DNA of 9,926 bases from Patescibacteria group bacterium UBA1449 (GTDB lineage Bacteria; Patescibacteriota; Microgenomatia; UBA1400; UBA1449): contig DCTD01000090.1 of NCBI GenBank assembly GCA_002335355.1, positions 5,360 through 15,285 of the forward strand. Direction: 5' to 3'. The notes beneath the pieces were generated by a model. The model was not told the DNA's origin and made no database searches. It saw only the letters and a program-made list of their open reading frames with translations. Shown in pieces: positions 1 through 6,627 of this stretch; within the stretch, counting starts at the first letter, position 1; the number at the start of each line of letters is the position of its first letter. Position numbers and translations under genes: made by a program.

Positions 1-1773
1 GACTCCATGCTTCTTGGCAGCCCCCATGGTATTAATTACCTGTTGCTCATGGTTGGTAGAACCAGTGCTTCCCCATTCACTGATAAAGATAGGCACACCA
101 GGATAACGTGCTTTCAATTCTGACAAGGCATTATCCATTGTGTCGCCAATCAGTTCAGGATAATGGTCGATGGCAATGTTTCCCATTTTGGCAACAGTGG
201 CATCTTCCAGGATTCCATTCCAGTCAGGGTTTTGGCTACCCCAGGCAACGAAACCGTCAAACCCGTAATAACCAACTTTCATCTTGCCACCCAAGCCAAT
301 TTGATTGAAAGCTTCATTGGCTTTGTCAATACCATCACGCAAGAATTGGTTGAACTGTTCTTTGCTGTTAAAGATACAGACACCCTCAGAACAGTAGGTT
401 ATTCCCTGGATACCACCGTTTTGTGGTTCAGGTTGAGGGGTAAAGATATCTCCCTCCTCAAACATCCATGGATTGTTTTTAATATAGGCAGCCATCATGC
501 CGTTGTAGTCAGCACTAGGATTCTTTGGTGTGCTGTAAATCCCCTCAAAGGCCAAATGCATGTGCCTGTGCCAAACTTTCATACCTCGGGAACGAATGAC
601 TTCGATCCAAACTCTGGTTTGGTCAACAGTGTTACCACATGATGGGCTTTGGTAAGGAGTTTCTACGGCTACGTAGTTAGCACCCAATTCTTTAGCTTTA
701 TCAACCCAGTGTTCAATGAAAGCTCGGTCACGGGGACCACAAACTCTATCTTTACTTTCTTTCATTGAAGACACACTCTGAATATCCCAACTCTTACCAC
801 TCACCGGAGTCGGATTGGTGGTTGGATCAGGCGTAGGTGTTGGACTTGGACTGGTTGTTGACGTGCTAGTACCAATAGCTTTTATACTGGTGATATCAAC
901 AGTAAACTGCTTGTCAGCCCAAAACCGAGTATGCAGAGTACCAACTGGTTTTGATAGATCTAGACCGGCAAACTTTGAAAGTGGAATATCCACTGTCTGT
1001 ACACCATCTTTACCGTTTTGACCATAGTCTGAAAGAGAAATAAATCTCCAGTCACCCTGGTCAATAATAATTGCAGAAGCATCACCACCATAGGCTCTAA
1101 GACCATGCAGGTCATAGGTAATCCGCAAAGCGTTCATACCCTGTAAAGCATTAGATGGAATACTCTGGTATTTTTCTGAAGCACCATTGTTACCTGTCAA
1201 TTTCCAGGCACTACTCAGTAACTCTTTTTCAACAGTTACTGGAGCCGGACTGGTTGTCGGTGTTGGATTGGTTGACGAAGTGCCTTTTGTAAGCACTTTC
1301 ACACTGGTAATGTCAACCGTAAACGGTTTGTCATACCAAAACCGTGATCGGATAGATGATACGGCTTTATTTGTATCCAACCCTGTAAACTTGGATAACG
1401 GAATATCAATTGTTTGACTTCCGTTTTTACAGTTTTGACCATAATCAGCAATTGGGGTGTACTTCCAACCGCCTTGATCAAATACAAATGCCGAAGCATC
1501 ACCGGTTAAAGCACAAAGACCATGTAGGTCATAGGTAATCCTCACGGTATCTTTACCAACTAAAGCATTTGAACTAATACTTTGATACCGCTCAGAAGCA
1601 CCACTGTTAGCACTCAACCTCCATGGAGACCGTAGTAATTCTACTTCTCCTGATGCCTGGACAAAGCTTGCGTTCGCAAGAAATGGTGTTATTAATAATG
1701 AAGCAAGCGCAAGTAAAGCTATCCCTTTTCTTGCCTGCTTGCGGAAAAATGAAACCATGTGGTTTCCTAACAT
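1..1773 (-). CDS. Secreted multidomain glycoside-hydrolase-like protein (partial, C-terminus outside window)
   Basis: An open frame of 591 codons runs without a stop from the ATG at 1773 to the window edge. Residues 1-40 form a signal peptide: basic MVSFFRKQARKG, a hydrophobic stretch, then small residues. Two similar modules follow at about residues 44-163 and 183-302, each with a TYDLHG...DASA...DQG.W...DYGQN...DIPLSKF pattern, like secreted beta-sandwich carbohydrate-binding modules. Thr/Ser/Pro linkers lie at about 163-182 and 303-328. From W329 a TIM-barrel-like domain begins, with an early strand ending in E371 and FISEWG with E566 placed like the strand-7 nucleophile of clan GH-A enzymes. 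A polysaccharide substrate outside the cell is inferred; the GH family is not recognised. An in-frame ATG at 1758 is an alternative start. Neither start has a Shine-Dalgarno sequence. Plus-strand frames here are shadows. Confidence 0.82.
   Translation of the reverse strand, partial: MLGNHMVSFFRKQARKGIALLALASLLITPFLANASFVQASGEVELLRSPWRLSANSGASERYQSISSNALVGKDTVRITYDLHGLCALTGDASAFVFDQGGWKYTPIADYGQNCKNGSQTIDIPLSKFTGLDTNKAVSSIRSRFWYDKPFTVDITSVKVLTKGTSSTNPTPTTSPAPVTVEKELLSSAWKLTGNNGASEKYQSIPSNALQGMNALRITYDLHGLRAYGGDASAIIIDQGDWRFISLSDYGQNGKDGVQTVDIPLSKFAGLDLSKPVGTLHTRFWADKQFTVDITSIKAIGTSTSTTSPSPTPTPDPTTNPTPVSGKSWDIQSVSSMKESKDRVCGPRDRAFIEHWVDKAKELGANYVAVETPYQSPSCGNTVDQTRVWIEVIRSRGMKVWHRHMHLAFEGIYSTPKNPSADYNGMMAAYIKNNPWMFEEGDIFTPQPEPQNGGIQGITYCSEGVCIFNSKEQFNQFLRDGIDKANEAFNQIGLGGKMKVGYYGFDGFVAWGSQNPDWNGILEDATVAKMGNIAIDHYPELIGDTMDNALSELKARYPGVPIFISEWGSTGSTNHEQQVINTMGAAKKHGV
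868..1644 (-). repeat. Tandem duplicated carbohydrate-binding-like module (two copies, 139-residue period)
   Basis: Two in-frame copies lie inside the secreted hydrolase gene. The tryptophans of the aligned W(K/R)L segments are W51 and W190, giving a period of 139 codons (417 nt). The copies share ERYQSI/EKYQSI, RITYDLHGL, GDASA, DYGQN, IDIPLSKF.GLD, RFW.DK.FTVDITS and a closing Pro/Thr linker. They have diverged: copy 1 has Cys87 and Cys115, where copy 2 has Arg226 and Gly254. Such duplication usually raises avidity for a polymer; that role is inferred. Confidence 0.8.
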
Positions 1774-1787
1774 AACGTAAACCGTAA

Positions 1788-1878
1788 AATTGTGAAACCT
1801 ACAACAACCAAGTGATTATTGCGTCCGCTCGTTCGCGCTCTTACACTAAATGATAGTTTAGCGGGCAATTTCACAATT
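1788..1878. repeat. 10-bp inverted repeat in the hydrolase leader
   Basis: AATTGTGAAA at 1788-1797 is the exact reverse complement of TTTCACAATT at 1869-1878, with 71 bp between. The proximal arm ends 15 bp before the hydrolase start codon. It could be a pair of operator half-sites or a long-range stem in the 5' leader of the minus-strand mRNA. The loop contains a CTAAA/TTTAG mini-hairpin near 1848-1863 and a GC-rich segment at 1821-1840. Confidence 0.45.
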
Positions 1879-1896
1879 CTTTGGCAAGATATTTGT

Positions 1897-1919
1897 AAAA
1901 AAGGTGAAGTATTTCACCT
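1897..1919 (-). terminator. Terminator-like or attenuator hairpin upstream of the hydrolase
   Basis: Read on the minus strand, AGGTGAA-ATAC-TTCACCT forms a perfect 7-bp stem with a 4-nt loop, followed by a short T run. This is the layout of an intrinsic terminator, though the stem has modest GC content. It lies about 125 bp upstream of the hydrolase start and in the same direction. It could therefore end an unannotated upstream transcript or act as an attenuator in a long leader. The dyad could equally be a protein operator. Confidence 0.4.
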
Positions 1920-1927
1920 AGAGAATG

Positions 1928-1943
1928 CACCGTAATAACGGTG
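1928..1943. repeat. 6-bp perfect dyad next to the repeat array
   Basis: CACCGT-AATA-ACGGTG is a perfect inverted repeat with a 4-nt centre, 8 bp from the terminator-like hairpin. It overlaps the first, degenerate unit of the 11-bp direct repeat array. It could be an operator or the first hairpin of a two-hairpin leader on the minus strand. Confidence 0.4.
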
Positions 1944-1973
1944 TAAGAATAGTGTAAGATTTCAGTAAGATTT
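1930..1973 (+). promoter_or_regulatory. Array of 11-bp direct repeats (GTAAGA box), putative response-regulator site
   Basis: Three contiguous 11-bp units lie at 1941-1951 (GTGTAAGAATA), 1952-1962 (GTGTAAGATTT) and 1963-1973 (CAGTAAGATTT). A degenerate unit at 1930-1940 keeps GTAA in phase. GTAA therefore recurs at 1932, 1943, 1954 and 1965, exactly one helical turn apart. OmpR/PhoB-family response regulators are known to bind such 11-bp direct repeats; assigning this site to that family is inference. A -35-like TTGACG at 1972-1977 abuts the last unit, but no good -10 follows. The site may serve the acyltransferase, the hydrolase or both. Confidence 0.5.
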
Positions 1974-2261
1974 GACGAACGTGCTTGAGTGTAGCAAACA
2001 ATAACCAAATTGCAAGGCAAATTAACAGAGGTATAAGGATTGAGTGTATAAAGTAGATAAAGATATATTTATATATATATCAATACTATTTAGTGTTTTC
2101 GCAATTTATGTTTTACTTAGGATTTGAAAAATATTATTGTTTCAGTAATATCAATCCCTAAATAGATTATTATGTACTATATATTAATATACTAAGTATT
2201 ATTGGTTATACCTATGTATAAGCAATTAAGGACTATAAGTTTTTAAAAGTGGCTCTAATCT

Positions 2262-3239
2262 ATGTCATTTATTGAATTAGAACGGGCAGTTCAGGGTTCT
2301 CAAACCTCTTTTATAACTGAACCATTTCACAAAACTCGAAAAGTACTTGAAAATAAACTTGGTTTACCCTTTTTAAGTAATTGGTTTGACTTCCGGTGTG
2401 AACATGATTATGACTTTGAGGGAACAATGCCGTTTCACTTACTAAATAATCGGCTGCCAATCGTGTATTCAAATCATCAAAGCCATATCGATGGATACGC
2501 CATGGCAAAAATTGCACAGAGAATAATAAGCGTTGATAAATTGCTTTCTCTTGGAAACGAACGACGTCTTAATGGCTTTTACTATCCAGTTGCAGCAACC
2601 CTTTTAAACGGTAAACAAAATACTAAAATGACTGAACGTTTCAATGCAATCTTTACACCTTTGTTCAGTCGTAATGGAATAGAAACTGTACCTGTCGTAA
2701 CTGATAATGATATTACGCAACGTGGTGAAACTGGAGATAATAGTGAAGCAGTAAACATTCTATTTTCAATGCAAAAAAAACGATTTGGTCTTCTTATCCA
2801 CCCTGAGGGAAGCGTCCAAGGAGGTCGAACAAAACCTGATGGTTCAATCTTTGGAATGAAAGAAATTGAAGATAAATATTCTTTTGCTCGTACACTTACG
2901 ATACTCTATTTAAAATACAAACAACCGTTAGTCTTTATACCGGTTGGTACTCATGGCAGCTACCATTTGTTTAGCCCTGAACGAGACACGCCAACTGAAA
3001 AGAGATTTGGGAAAGTTGACCTTACTAAAGGCAGAGCCAGAGTCTCTATTGGAGAACCATTTACTTTCGAGACACTGGTTATGGTAATTGGCAAAAACGT
3101 TGGAATCCCTGTTAAGGACTACAACAGTTACCAGCATGCCTTAAAGTTTGTCAGGCAGCATCCTGATGTACTCACCTACTATCTCATGAAAAAGGTAGCA
3201 GGCTTACTACCTCAAGAAGCCCGCGGCTTTTACGCGTAG
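2262..3239 (+). CDS. PlsC-like phospholipid/glycerol acyltransferase
   Basis: This 325-residue protein has the acyltransferase hallmarks of the PlsC (LPLAT) superfamily. Block I is SNHQSHID, giving the catalytic H72-x4-D77. Block III is HPEGS at 180-184, matching the EGT/EGS phosphate-binding motif. Block IV is FIPVG at about 226-230. Such enzymes transfer an acyl chain to a glycerol-phosphate or lysophospholipid acceptor at the inner membrane face; the exact acceptor cannot be read. No clear transmembrane helix is visible, so membrane association is probably peripheral. It is longer than minimal PlsC (about 240 residues), with extra sequence at 140-175 and a C-terminal tail. The ATG lacks a Shine-Dalgarno sequence. 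The gene leads a plus-strand run and lies 44 bp before ruvA, so read-through into ruvA is possible. Confidence 0.75.
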   Translation: MSFIELERAVQGSQTSFITEPFHKTRKVLENKLGLPFLSNWFDFRCEHDYDFEGTMPFHLLNNRLPIVYSNHQSHIDGYAMAKIAQRIISVDKLLSLGNERRLNGFYYPVAATLLNGKQNTKMTERFNAIFTPLFSRNGIETVPVVTDNDITQRGETGDNSEAVNILFSMQKKRFGLLIHPEGSVQGGRTKPDGSIFGMKEIEDKYSFARTLTILYLKYKQPLVFIPVGTHGSYHLFSPERDTPTEKRFGKVDLTKGRARVSIGEPFTFETLVMVIGKNVGIPVKDYNSYQHALKFVRQHPDVLTYYLMKKVAGLLPQEARGFYA

Positions 3240-3273
3240 CTTTGGTTGATTTTCGGTTAGATTAAGGTATCAT

Positions 3274-3280
3274 AAAGGAG
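3274..3280 (+). promoter_or_regulatory. Shine-Dalgarno sequence of ruvA
   Basis: AAAGGAG lies 3 nt before the ATG at 3284. It is one of only two good Shine-Dalgarno matches in the window, and its spacing is shorter than usual. It supports the ruvA start. Confidence 0.7.
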
Positions 3281-3283
3281 CAT

Positions 3284-3859
3284 ATGATTGGCTATTTAAA
3301 CGGTACTATCAGACATATTGGGAGCGAAAGCTGTATTGTTATAACCGGTGGTGTGGGCTACGAAGTATATGCTCCTGCCAGAACTATTCAACACTTAGTA
3401 TTGGGTGAGACAACAGAACTCTATATCTATACTCATGTTAAGGAAGACCAGTTAAAGTTAATTGGGTTTGAAACAGTAGTAGAAAAAGATATGTTTACGG
3501 CCATTTTGGGAGTTAATGGCGTGGGACCAAAAACAGCACTCCTAATCCTTTCTTCTGGCAGCGTGAATGATATCCAAGCTGCTATAAGTGAAGCCAATGT
3601 TTCATTCTTTACCCAAATCAAAGGTCTTGGTAAAAAAAATGCCCAGAAGTTGATTATCGAGCTTAAAGGCAAACTCGGCAGTATTCAGGAGTTGGATTTA
3701 ACTGAAAAAGAAAAGTCATATCCATCTGATGTTGTCACCGCATTGATGGGGTTTGGGTTTTTAAAACGGGATGTTATTAAAACCCTGTCTTCGCTAGATA
3801 CAACATTACCGGAATCACAGTTAATTAAACAGGCATTGCAACACTTAGGAAAGGCATAA
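3284..3859 (+). CDS. ruvA: Holliday junction branch-migration protein RuvA
   Basis: The 191-residue product has the usual RuvA length and three-domain order. Residues 1-62 (MIGYLNGTIR..., GVGYEVYAP, YTHVKEDQLKLIGF) are the OB-fold that binds the junction. Two helix-hairpin-helix motifs follow, LGVNGVGPKTAL (75-86) and IKGLGKKNAQKL (112-123). After a flexible linker, residues 147-191 form the C-terminal domain that contacts RuvB. RuvA tetramers hold the four-way junction square-planar and load RuvB rings during recombinational repair. The ATG at 3284 is fixed by AAAGGAG and by alignment of the N-terminus with the family. ruvB lies 77 bp downstream on the same strand; no ruvC is in the window. 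Confidence 0.95.
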   Translation: MIGYLNGTIRHIGSESCIVITGGVGYEVYAPARTIQHLVLGETTELYIYTHVKEDQLKLIGFETVVEKDMFTAILGVNGVGPKTALLILSSGSVNDIQAAISEANVSFFTQIKGLGKKNAQKLIIELKGKLGSIQELDLTEKEKSYPSDVVTALMGFGFLKRDVIKTLSSLDTTLPESQLIKQALQHLGKA

Positions 3860-3870
3860 TCACAAAAGCG

Positions 3871-3910
3871 TGAATAGTAAATCAGGAATGGGGGAAGTAA
3901 CTACTATTCA
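3871..3910 (+). other. 9-bp stem-loop between ruvA and ruvB
   Basis: TGAATAGTA at 3871-3879 is the perfect reverse complement of TACTATTCA at 3902-3910. The 22-nt loop contains the purine-rich GGAATGGGGGAAG. No T tract follows, so it does not look like an intrinsic terminator. It ends 26 nt before the ruvB start and could be an mRNA processing or stability element, or tune ruvA:ruvB expression. These roles are inferred. Confidence 0.45.
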
Positions 3911-3936
3911 TAATTCATGGTTTACCAAACTCAAAA

Positions 3937-4944
3937 ATGACATCACAAGAAACTACACAAATACCAGAAGATACATTAGAACAGAGCTTGCGTCCAAAAC
4001 GTATTACCGATTTTTCAGGACAACCAGTAATTAAAAGGAACTTGAGTATCCTAATTCAGGCAAGTAAAAACCGCAATGAACCTGTTGATCATGTCCTGTT
4101 TTACGGGCCTCCTGGATTGGGCAAAACGACTCTGGCTGCAGTAATTGCTTCAGAAATGGGAGTAAATATCCGCATGACCTCCGGTCCAGCCATTGAGCGG
4201 TCCGGTGACCTGGCTGCGGTATTAACCAGTCTTGAAGAAAACGATATCCTGTTTATTGATGAGATTCATCGCCTCAATAAGACCGTGGAAGAAACCCTCT
4301 ACCCTGCCATGGAAGACTATGCGCTTGATATTGTTGTCGGCAAAGGACCAGCAGCCCGAACCCTACGGCTTGACCTGCCAAAGTTTACGCTGATCGGAGC
4401 CACAACTAGAATTGGCGCTATTGCCTCGCCGCTCCGTGACCGTTTTGGAGCTGTCTACCGTCTTCAATTTTACGATGAAAGTGACTTAAAAAATATTATT
4501 ATGCGTTCAGCCAAAATCTTACATGTAAGCATTACCAAAGAAGCGGCCCAAGAATTAGCCCAACGCTCGCGAAAAACTCCACGGATTGCAAACCGGTTAT
4601 TGCGGCGGGTTAGAGACTTTGCTGAAATTGAAAACAAAGGTGTTATTGATGAAACCATTCTTCATAAAGCATTAGATATCCTTGAAGTTGATTCACTTGG
4701 ATTAGATCACCAAGACCGCCAGTATTTAAAGACCATTATTGAGAAGTTTAACGGTGGTCCCGTGGGAATTGATACGATTGCGACTACGATGGCTGATGAT
4801 GCAACTTCAATCGAAGAAGTTGCTGAACCGTTTCTACTCCAGCTTGGGTTTGTCAAACGCACTAAGCAAGGACGTGTTGCTACTAAGAAAGCTTTCGAGT
4901 ACTTAGGCGTAAAAGCTAAAAGCAGTCAAAAGAGTTTATTTTAG
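3937..4944 (+). CDS. ruvB: Holliday junction branch-migration helicase RuvB
   Basis: The 335-residue AAA+ ATPase is full length. Walker A is GPPGLGKT (57-64), Walker B is LFIDEIH with D108 and E109, sensor 1 lies at GATTR (154-158), and SPLRDRFG (164-171) carries the arginine finger. [15 protein letters not shown] (210-224) is the sensor 2 region. The C-terminal winged helix shows GGPVGIDT and [20 protein letters not shown], both typical of RuvB. It forms hexameric rings that drive branch migration with RuvA. The start gives the usual short acidic leader before [13 protein letters not shown]. No Shine-Dalgarno precedes the ATG, in contrast to ruvA. It sits 77 bp after ruvA with a stem-loop between. 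Confidence 0.96.
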   Translation: MTSQETTQIPEDTLEQSLRPKRITDFSGQPVIKRNLSILIQASKNRNEPVDHVLFYGPPGLGKTTLAAVIASEMGVNIRMTSGPAIERSGDLAAVLTSLEENDILFIDEIHRLNKTVEETLYPAMEDYALDIVVGKGPAARTLRLDLPKFTLIGATTRIGAIASPLRDRFGAVYRLQFYDESDLKNIIMRSAKILHVSITKEAAQELAQRSRKTPRIANRLLRRVRDFAEIENKGVIDETILHKALDILEVDSLGLDHQDRQYLKTIIEKFNGGPVGIDTIATTMADDATSIEEVAEPFLLQLGFVKRTKQGRVATKKAFEYLGVKAKSSQKSLF

Positions 4945-4986
4945 TATTATATTTTTGCTTTTATGCTTTCCTTAATAACATAAGTT

Positions 4987-5283
4987 ATGCTTAAAAGTAA
5001 ATCTCCTAGTAATCTTCCTGATCTCATACTTATTTGGCAAGATCTGCTTTTATCGTTAGGAAAAAGAGATGAACTCACGATAGCTTATGATATGGTCAAT
5101 GCAGCACTTTTTATTAAAAACTATAGTTTTTTTTACGAAACAGAACCTTTGTTTCATGCAACATTCGACTTAGCTACAGATTTAGAAATCAAAAGTGACA
5201 GTTTAGAAAATCGAAAACAAAAATGGCAACAAATCAGTATATTAGTTGATAAATTAAATAATAAGTATAGAAGAATATCATAA
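4987..5283 (+). CDS. Hypothetical small protein (98 aa)
   Basis: I do not recognise this protein. It is predicted soluble, mostly helical and rich in Leu, Lys, Ser and Asn, with amphipathic stretches (LPDLILIWQDLLLSLGKRDEL; ENRKQKWQQISILVDKLNNKYRR). It has no signal peptide, cysteine or known motif. It lies 42 bp after ruvB and 41 bp before the GNAT gene on the same strand, and is more AT-rich than ruvB. No Shine-Dalgarno is present; a TAATAA at 4973-4978, 8 nt before the ATG, might be a -10 of a nearly leaderless transcript. An uninterrupted 98-codon frame filling the gap between two genes argues that it is real, but a chance ORF is not excluded. Confidence 0.55.
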   Translation: MLKSKSPSNLPDLILIWQDLLLSLGKRDELTIAYDMVNAALFIKNYSFFYETEPLFHATFDLATDLEIKSDSLENRKQKWQQISILVDKLNNKYRRIS

Positions 5284-5324
5284 TTTTATTGTTACTAATC
5301 TATATTTTGATATTGTTTTAATAT

Positions 5325-5882
5325 ATGGTTCCTGAAAATATTCTTGAAACGTTTATCGATAAACAAGGTCGCGAGATAGTATTCCGATATCCTCAAGCAA
5401 GTGATGCCCAAGTTTTATGTGACTATATTAATGCGATTTCGCAAGAAAAAACGTTTACTAGTTTCCAAGGAGAAGAGATTACGTTAGAAGATGAAGAAAA
5501 GTTTATTGAATTTTCTTTAAATCACATCAATGAGAAAAAAGGGCTACTAATTCTTGCCTTTCACGGTGACATACTTGTAGCTGTAGCTGACATAAGAGCC
5601 GGTATCCGTATCGAGAAGCATATCGGTACCTTTGGTATTACGGTAGCAAAAGACTATCGAGAAAGTGGTATTGGCAAAAAAATGATGGAGCTCGTGCTTG
5701 AAAAAACGTATGAGTATTTACCTGAAATAGCCATCGTAGTTTTAAGTGTTTTTGGGAGTAACCAGCGAGCCCAAAACCTGTACAAAAACCTTGGTTTCAT
5801 TGAATACGGCAACCTCCCCCAAAGCATAAATCATCATGGTATCTGGGTAGATCATCTTTATCTATATAAACGGATTCGGTAA
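5325..5882 (+). CDS. GNAT-family N-acetyltransferase
   Basis: The 185-residue protein has the GNAT fold in order. The N-terminal part includes FRYPQASDAQVLCDYINAI (20-38), as in the RimI/RimL branch. Motif A is FGITVAKDYRESGIGKKMM (103-121), with R112-x-x-G115-x-G117 binding the acetyl-CoA pyrophosphate. Motif B is SNQRAQNLYKNLGF (145-158), with N146, Y153 and the typical GF turn. It should transfer an acetyl group from acetyl-CoA to an amine on a small molecule or protein; the substrate cannot be told. It follows the small hypothetical gene by 41 bp. No Shine-Dalgarno precedes the ATG; TTGTTA (5289-5294), a 16-bp spacer and TATTGT (5311-5316) form a weak promoter that would give a very short leader. 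Confidence 0.85.
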   Translation: MVPENILETFIDKQGREIVFRYPQASDAQVLCDYINAISQEKTFTSFQGEEITLEDEEKFIEFSLNHINEKKGLLILAFHGDILVAVADIRAGIRIEKHIGTFGITVAKDYRESGIGKKMMELVLEKTYEYLPEIAIVVLSVFGSNQRAQNLYKNLGFIEYGNLPQSINHHGIWVDHLYLYKRIR

Positions 5883-5903
5883 CATATAGACCTCTGTCTA
5901 ATT

Positions 5904-5931
5904 TCTTACAAATATTTATCTTTTCTCTTAC
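5904..5931 (-). promoter_or_regulatory. GTAAGA half-site pair, 22 bp apart
   Basis: On the minus strand GTAAGA occurs at 5926-5931 and again at 5904-5909, exactly 22 bp (two 11-bp steps) apart, with GATAAA near the midpoint. The element lies in the 122-bp gap upstream of the small secreted protein. Spacing and half-site match the arrays at 1930-1973 and 8377-8409, but the orientation is reversed relative to the downstream gene. The middle unit is poor, so this is the weakest of the three sites. Confidence 0.35.
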
Positions 5932-5989
5932 GTTTTATCGTTAGACTAATTATTGTATTAATAACTATATATAAATTGTATTTATTATT

Positions 5990-6000
5990 AAGGTGGTGAT
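5990..6000 (+). promoter_or_regulatory. Shine-Dalgarno sequence deciding the start at 6005
   Basis: AAGGTGGTGAT matches the full anti-Shine-Dalgarno complement AAGGAGGTGAT with one mismatch and ends 4 nt before the ATG at 6005. It overlaps in-frame GTG codons at 5993 and 5996, which are therefore ribosome-binding sequence and not the start. Confidence 0.75.
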
Positions 6001-6004
6001 ACTT

Positions 6005-6466
6005 ATGAAAATTGTATTTGTTAGTTTATTACTACTTGGATTAGTGGTTATTTTTCCTAGTTCAGCTGCTGCTGCACCATTCAAAGCTCATGATAAAAAT
6101 CCACAAATAGTAGCCTACTACCCAGATGGACCCCATGGTATTGTTGGCGATAATGATTACCACGAGGGCATGGATATCGTTATGGAAACCGGTTTAGGAG
6201 CAAAAAAAAGCGAATTTAAACTTGAGGGGAACGTGGTACAGCAATGGTTTTATGGCCAAGCTGCTGAGGGCCCTAATGGTGAATTTATTACCATTGGCAA
6301 ACACAGTGTGTTTAAACTTTCTAAAGATGGTACCTGTCCTAATGGATGGTATACCCTTGAAGACGTAAATACTCATCCCGACCGATTCTGGGGTGATTAC
6401 TTAACTACGGGAGCTACGTATTGTGTAAAAACTAATGAATTCCGGGTTGGTAACAATCAGGAATAA
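6005..6466 (+). CDS. Small secreted protein of unknown function (153 aa)
   Basis: A clear signal peptide (MKIVFVSLLLLGLVVIFPSS, then AAAA) is predicted to be cut near residue 24, leaving about 129 residues outside the membrane. I do not recognise the family. The mature part is polar and rich in Gly, aromatic and acidic residues, for example AYYPDGPHGIVGDNDYHEG (37-55) and QQWFYGQAAEGPNGEF (79-94). Two cysteines, C111 and C140, could form one disulfide. There is no LPXTG motif, lipobox or C-terminal transmembrane segment, so release or non-covalent surface binding is likely. It is monocistronic: a 122-bp promoter region with a GTAAGA site lies before it and a strong terminator after it. The strong Shine-Dalgarno suggests high expression. 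It precedes another secreted protein, a glycoside hydrolase. Confidence 0.75.
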   Translation: MKIVFVSLLLLGLVVIFPSSAAAAPFKAHDKNPQIVAYYPDGPHGIVGDNDYHEGMDIVMETGLGAKKSEFKLEGNVVQQWFYGQAAEGPNGEFITIGKHSVFKLSKDGTCPNGWYTLEDVNTHPDRFWGDYLTTGATYCVKTNEFRVGNNQE

Positions 6467-6482
6467 ACCCAAGCTAAGTAAG

Positions 6483-6518
6483 ATCCTCCATGCAGGTTTC
6501 TGTGGGGAGGATTTTTTT
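6483..6518 (+). terminator. Rho-independent terminator after the small secreted protein
   Basis: ATCCTCCATGCAG (6483-6495) pairs with CTGTGGGGAGGAT (6500-6512) across a 4-nt GTTT loop: 13 positions with one mismatch and two G-U pairs. Seven T residues follow (6512-6518). It starts 16 bp after the stop codon and isolates the secreted protein gene from the hydrolase downstream. Confidence 0.92.
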
Positions 6519-6550
6519 ACAGTGTTTACCTACTAGTACGTTTGGTGTGT

Positions 6551-6580
6551 TTGAACAAAACCGTCATTTACCGGTATACT
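6551..6580 (+). promoter_or_regulatory. Sigma-70-type promoter upstream of the secreted hydrolase
   Basis: TTGAAC (6551-6556), an 18-bp spacer and TATACT (6575-6580) form a good vegetative promoter just after the terminator. Its transcript would carry a leader of about 40 nt without a Shine-Dalgarno sequence. Confidence 0.5.
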
Positions 6581-6611
6581 AAGACTCTACGCAAATAATC
6601 TCATTACTAAA

Positions 6612-6620
6612 TGATATAAT
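6612..6620 (+). promoter_or_regulatory. Extended -10 promoter giving a probable leaderless mRNA
   Basis: TGATATAAT is a perfect extended -10 element (TG-N-TATAAT). Its last base lies 7 nt before the ATG at 6628, so transcription should begin at or next to the start codon. No usable Shine-Dalgarno is present; AGGA at 6623-6626 is only 1 nt from the ATG. An extended -10 needs no -35, which fits the poor match upstream. Confidence 0.6.
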
Positions 6621-6627
6621 ATAGGAT

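Larger units (their letters stand above)
1774..2261. other. Gene-free AT-rich divergent intergenic region
   Basis: This 488-bp stretch separates the minus-strand hydrolase from the plus-strand acyltransferase. I see no credible ORF in it. The half nearer the hydrolase is more GC-balanced and packed with dyads (1788-1878, 1902-1919, 1928-1943) and a tandem repeat array (1930-1973). The half from about 2040 to 2260 is very AT-rich, with low-complexity palindromes such as TATATTAATATA near 2180 and ATATTA/TAATAT near 2130-2150. Promoters for both flanking genes probably lie here, but I could not pick convincing -35/-10 pairs. Confidence 0.6.

Noticed and set aside
163..642. A 159-codon plus-strand frame, with further plus-strand frames at 815-1021 and 1187-1417
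   Set aside because: They lie antisense to a 591-codon minus-strand frame with a signal peptide, duplicated modules and linkers; they show no family motif and are shadows.
2040..2260. AT-rich stretch with a DnaA-box-like TTATACACT on the minus strand, a possible replication origin
   Set aside because: Only one near match to a DnaA box, no cluster, and no dnaA, dnaN or rpmH nearby.
3216..3233. AAGCC-CGC-GGCTT hairpin followed by TT at the end of the acyltransferase gene
   Set aside because: The stem is 5 bp inside coding sequence and the T tract is too short for a convincing terminator.
3246..3273. TTGATT and TATCAT with a 16-bp spacer, as a ruvA promoter
   Set aside because: The start site would fall at or within the Shine-Dalgarno sequence, removing it from the mRNA.
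5993..6004. GTG at 5993 as the start of the small secreted protein
   Set aside because: The GTG lies inside the AAGGTGGTGAT ribosome-binding site; the ATG at 6005 has correct spacing and a clean signal peptide.
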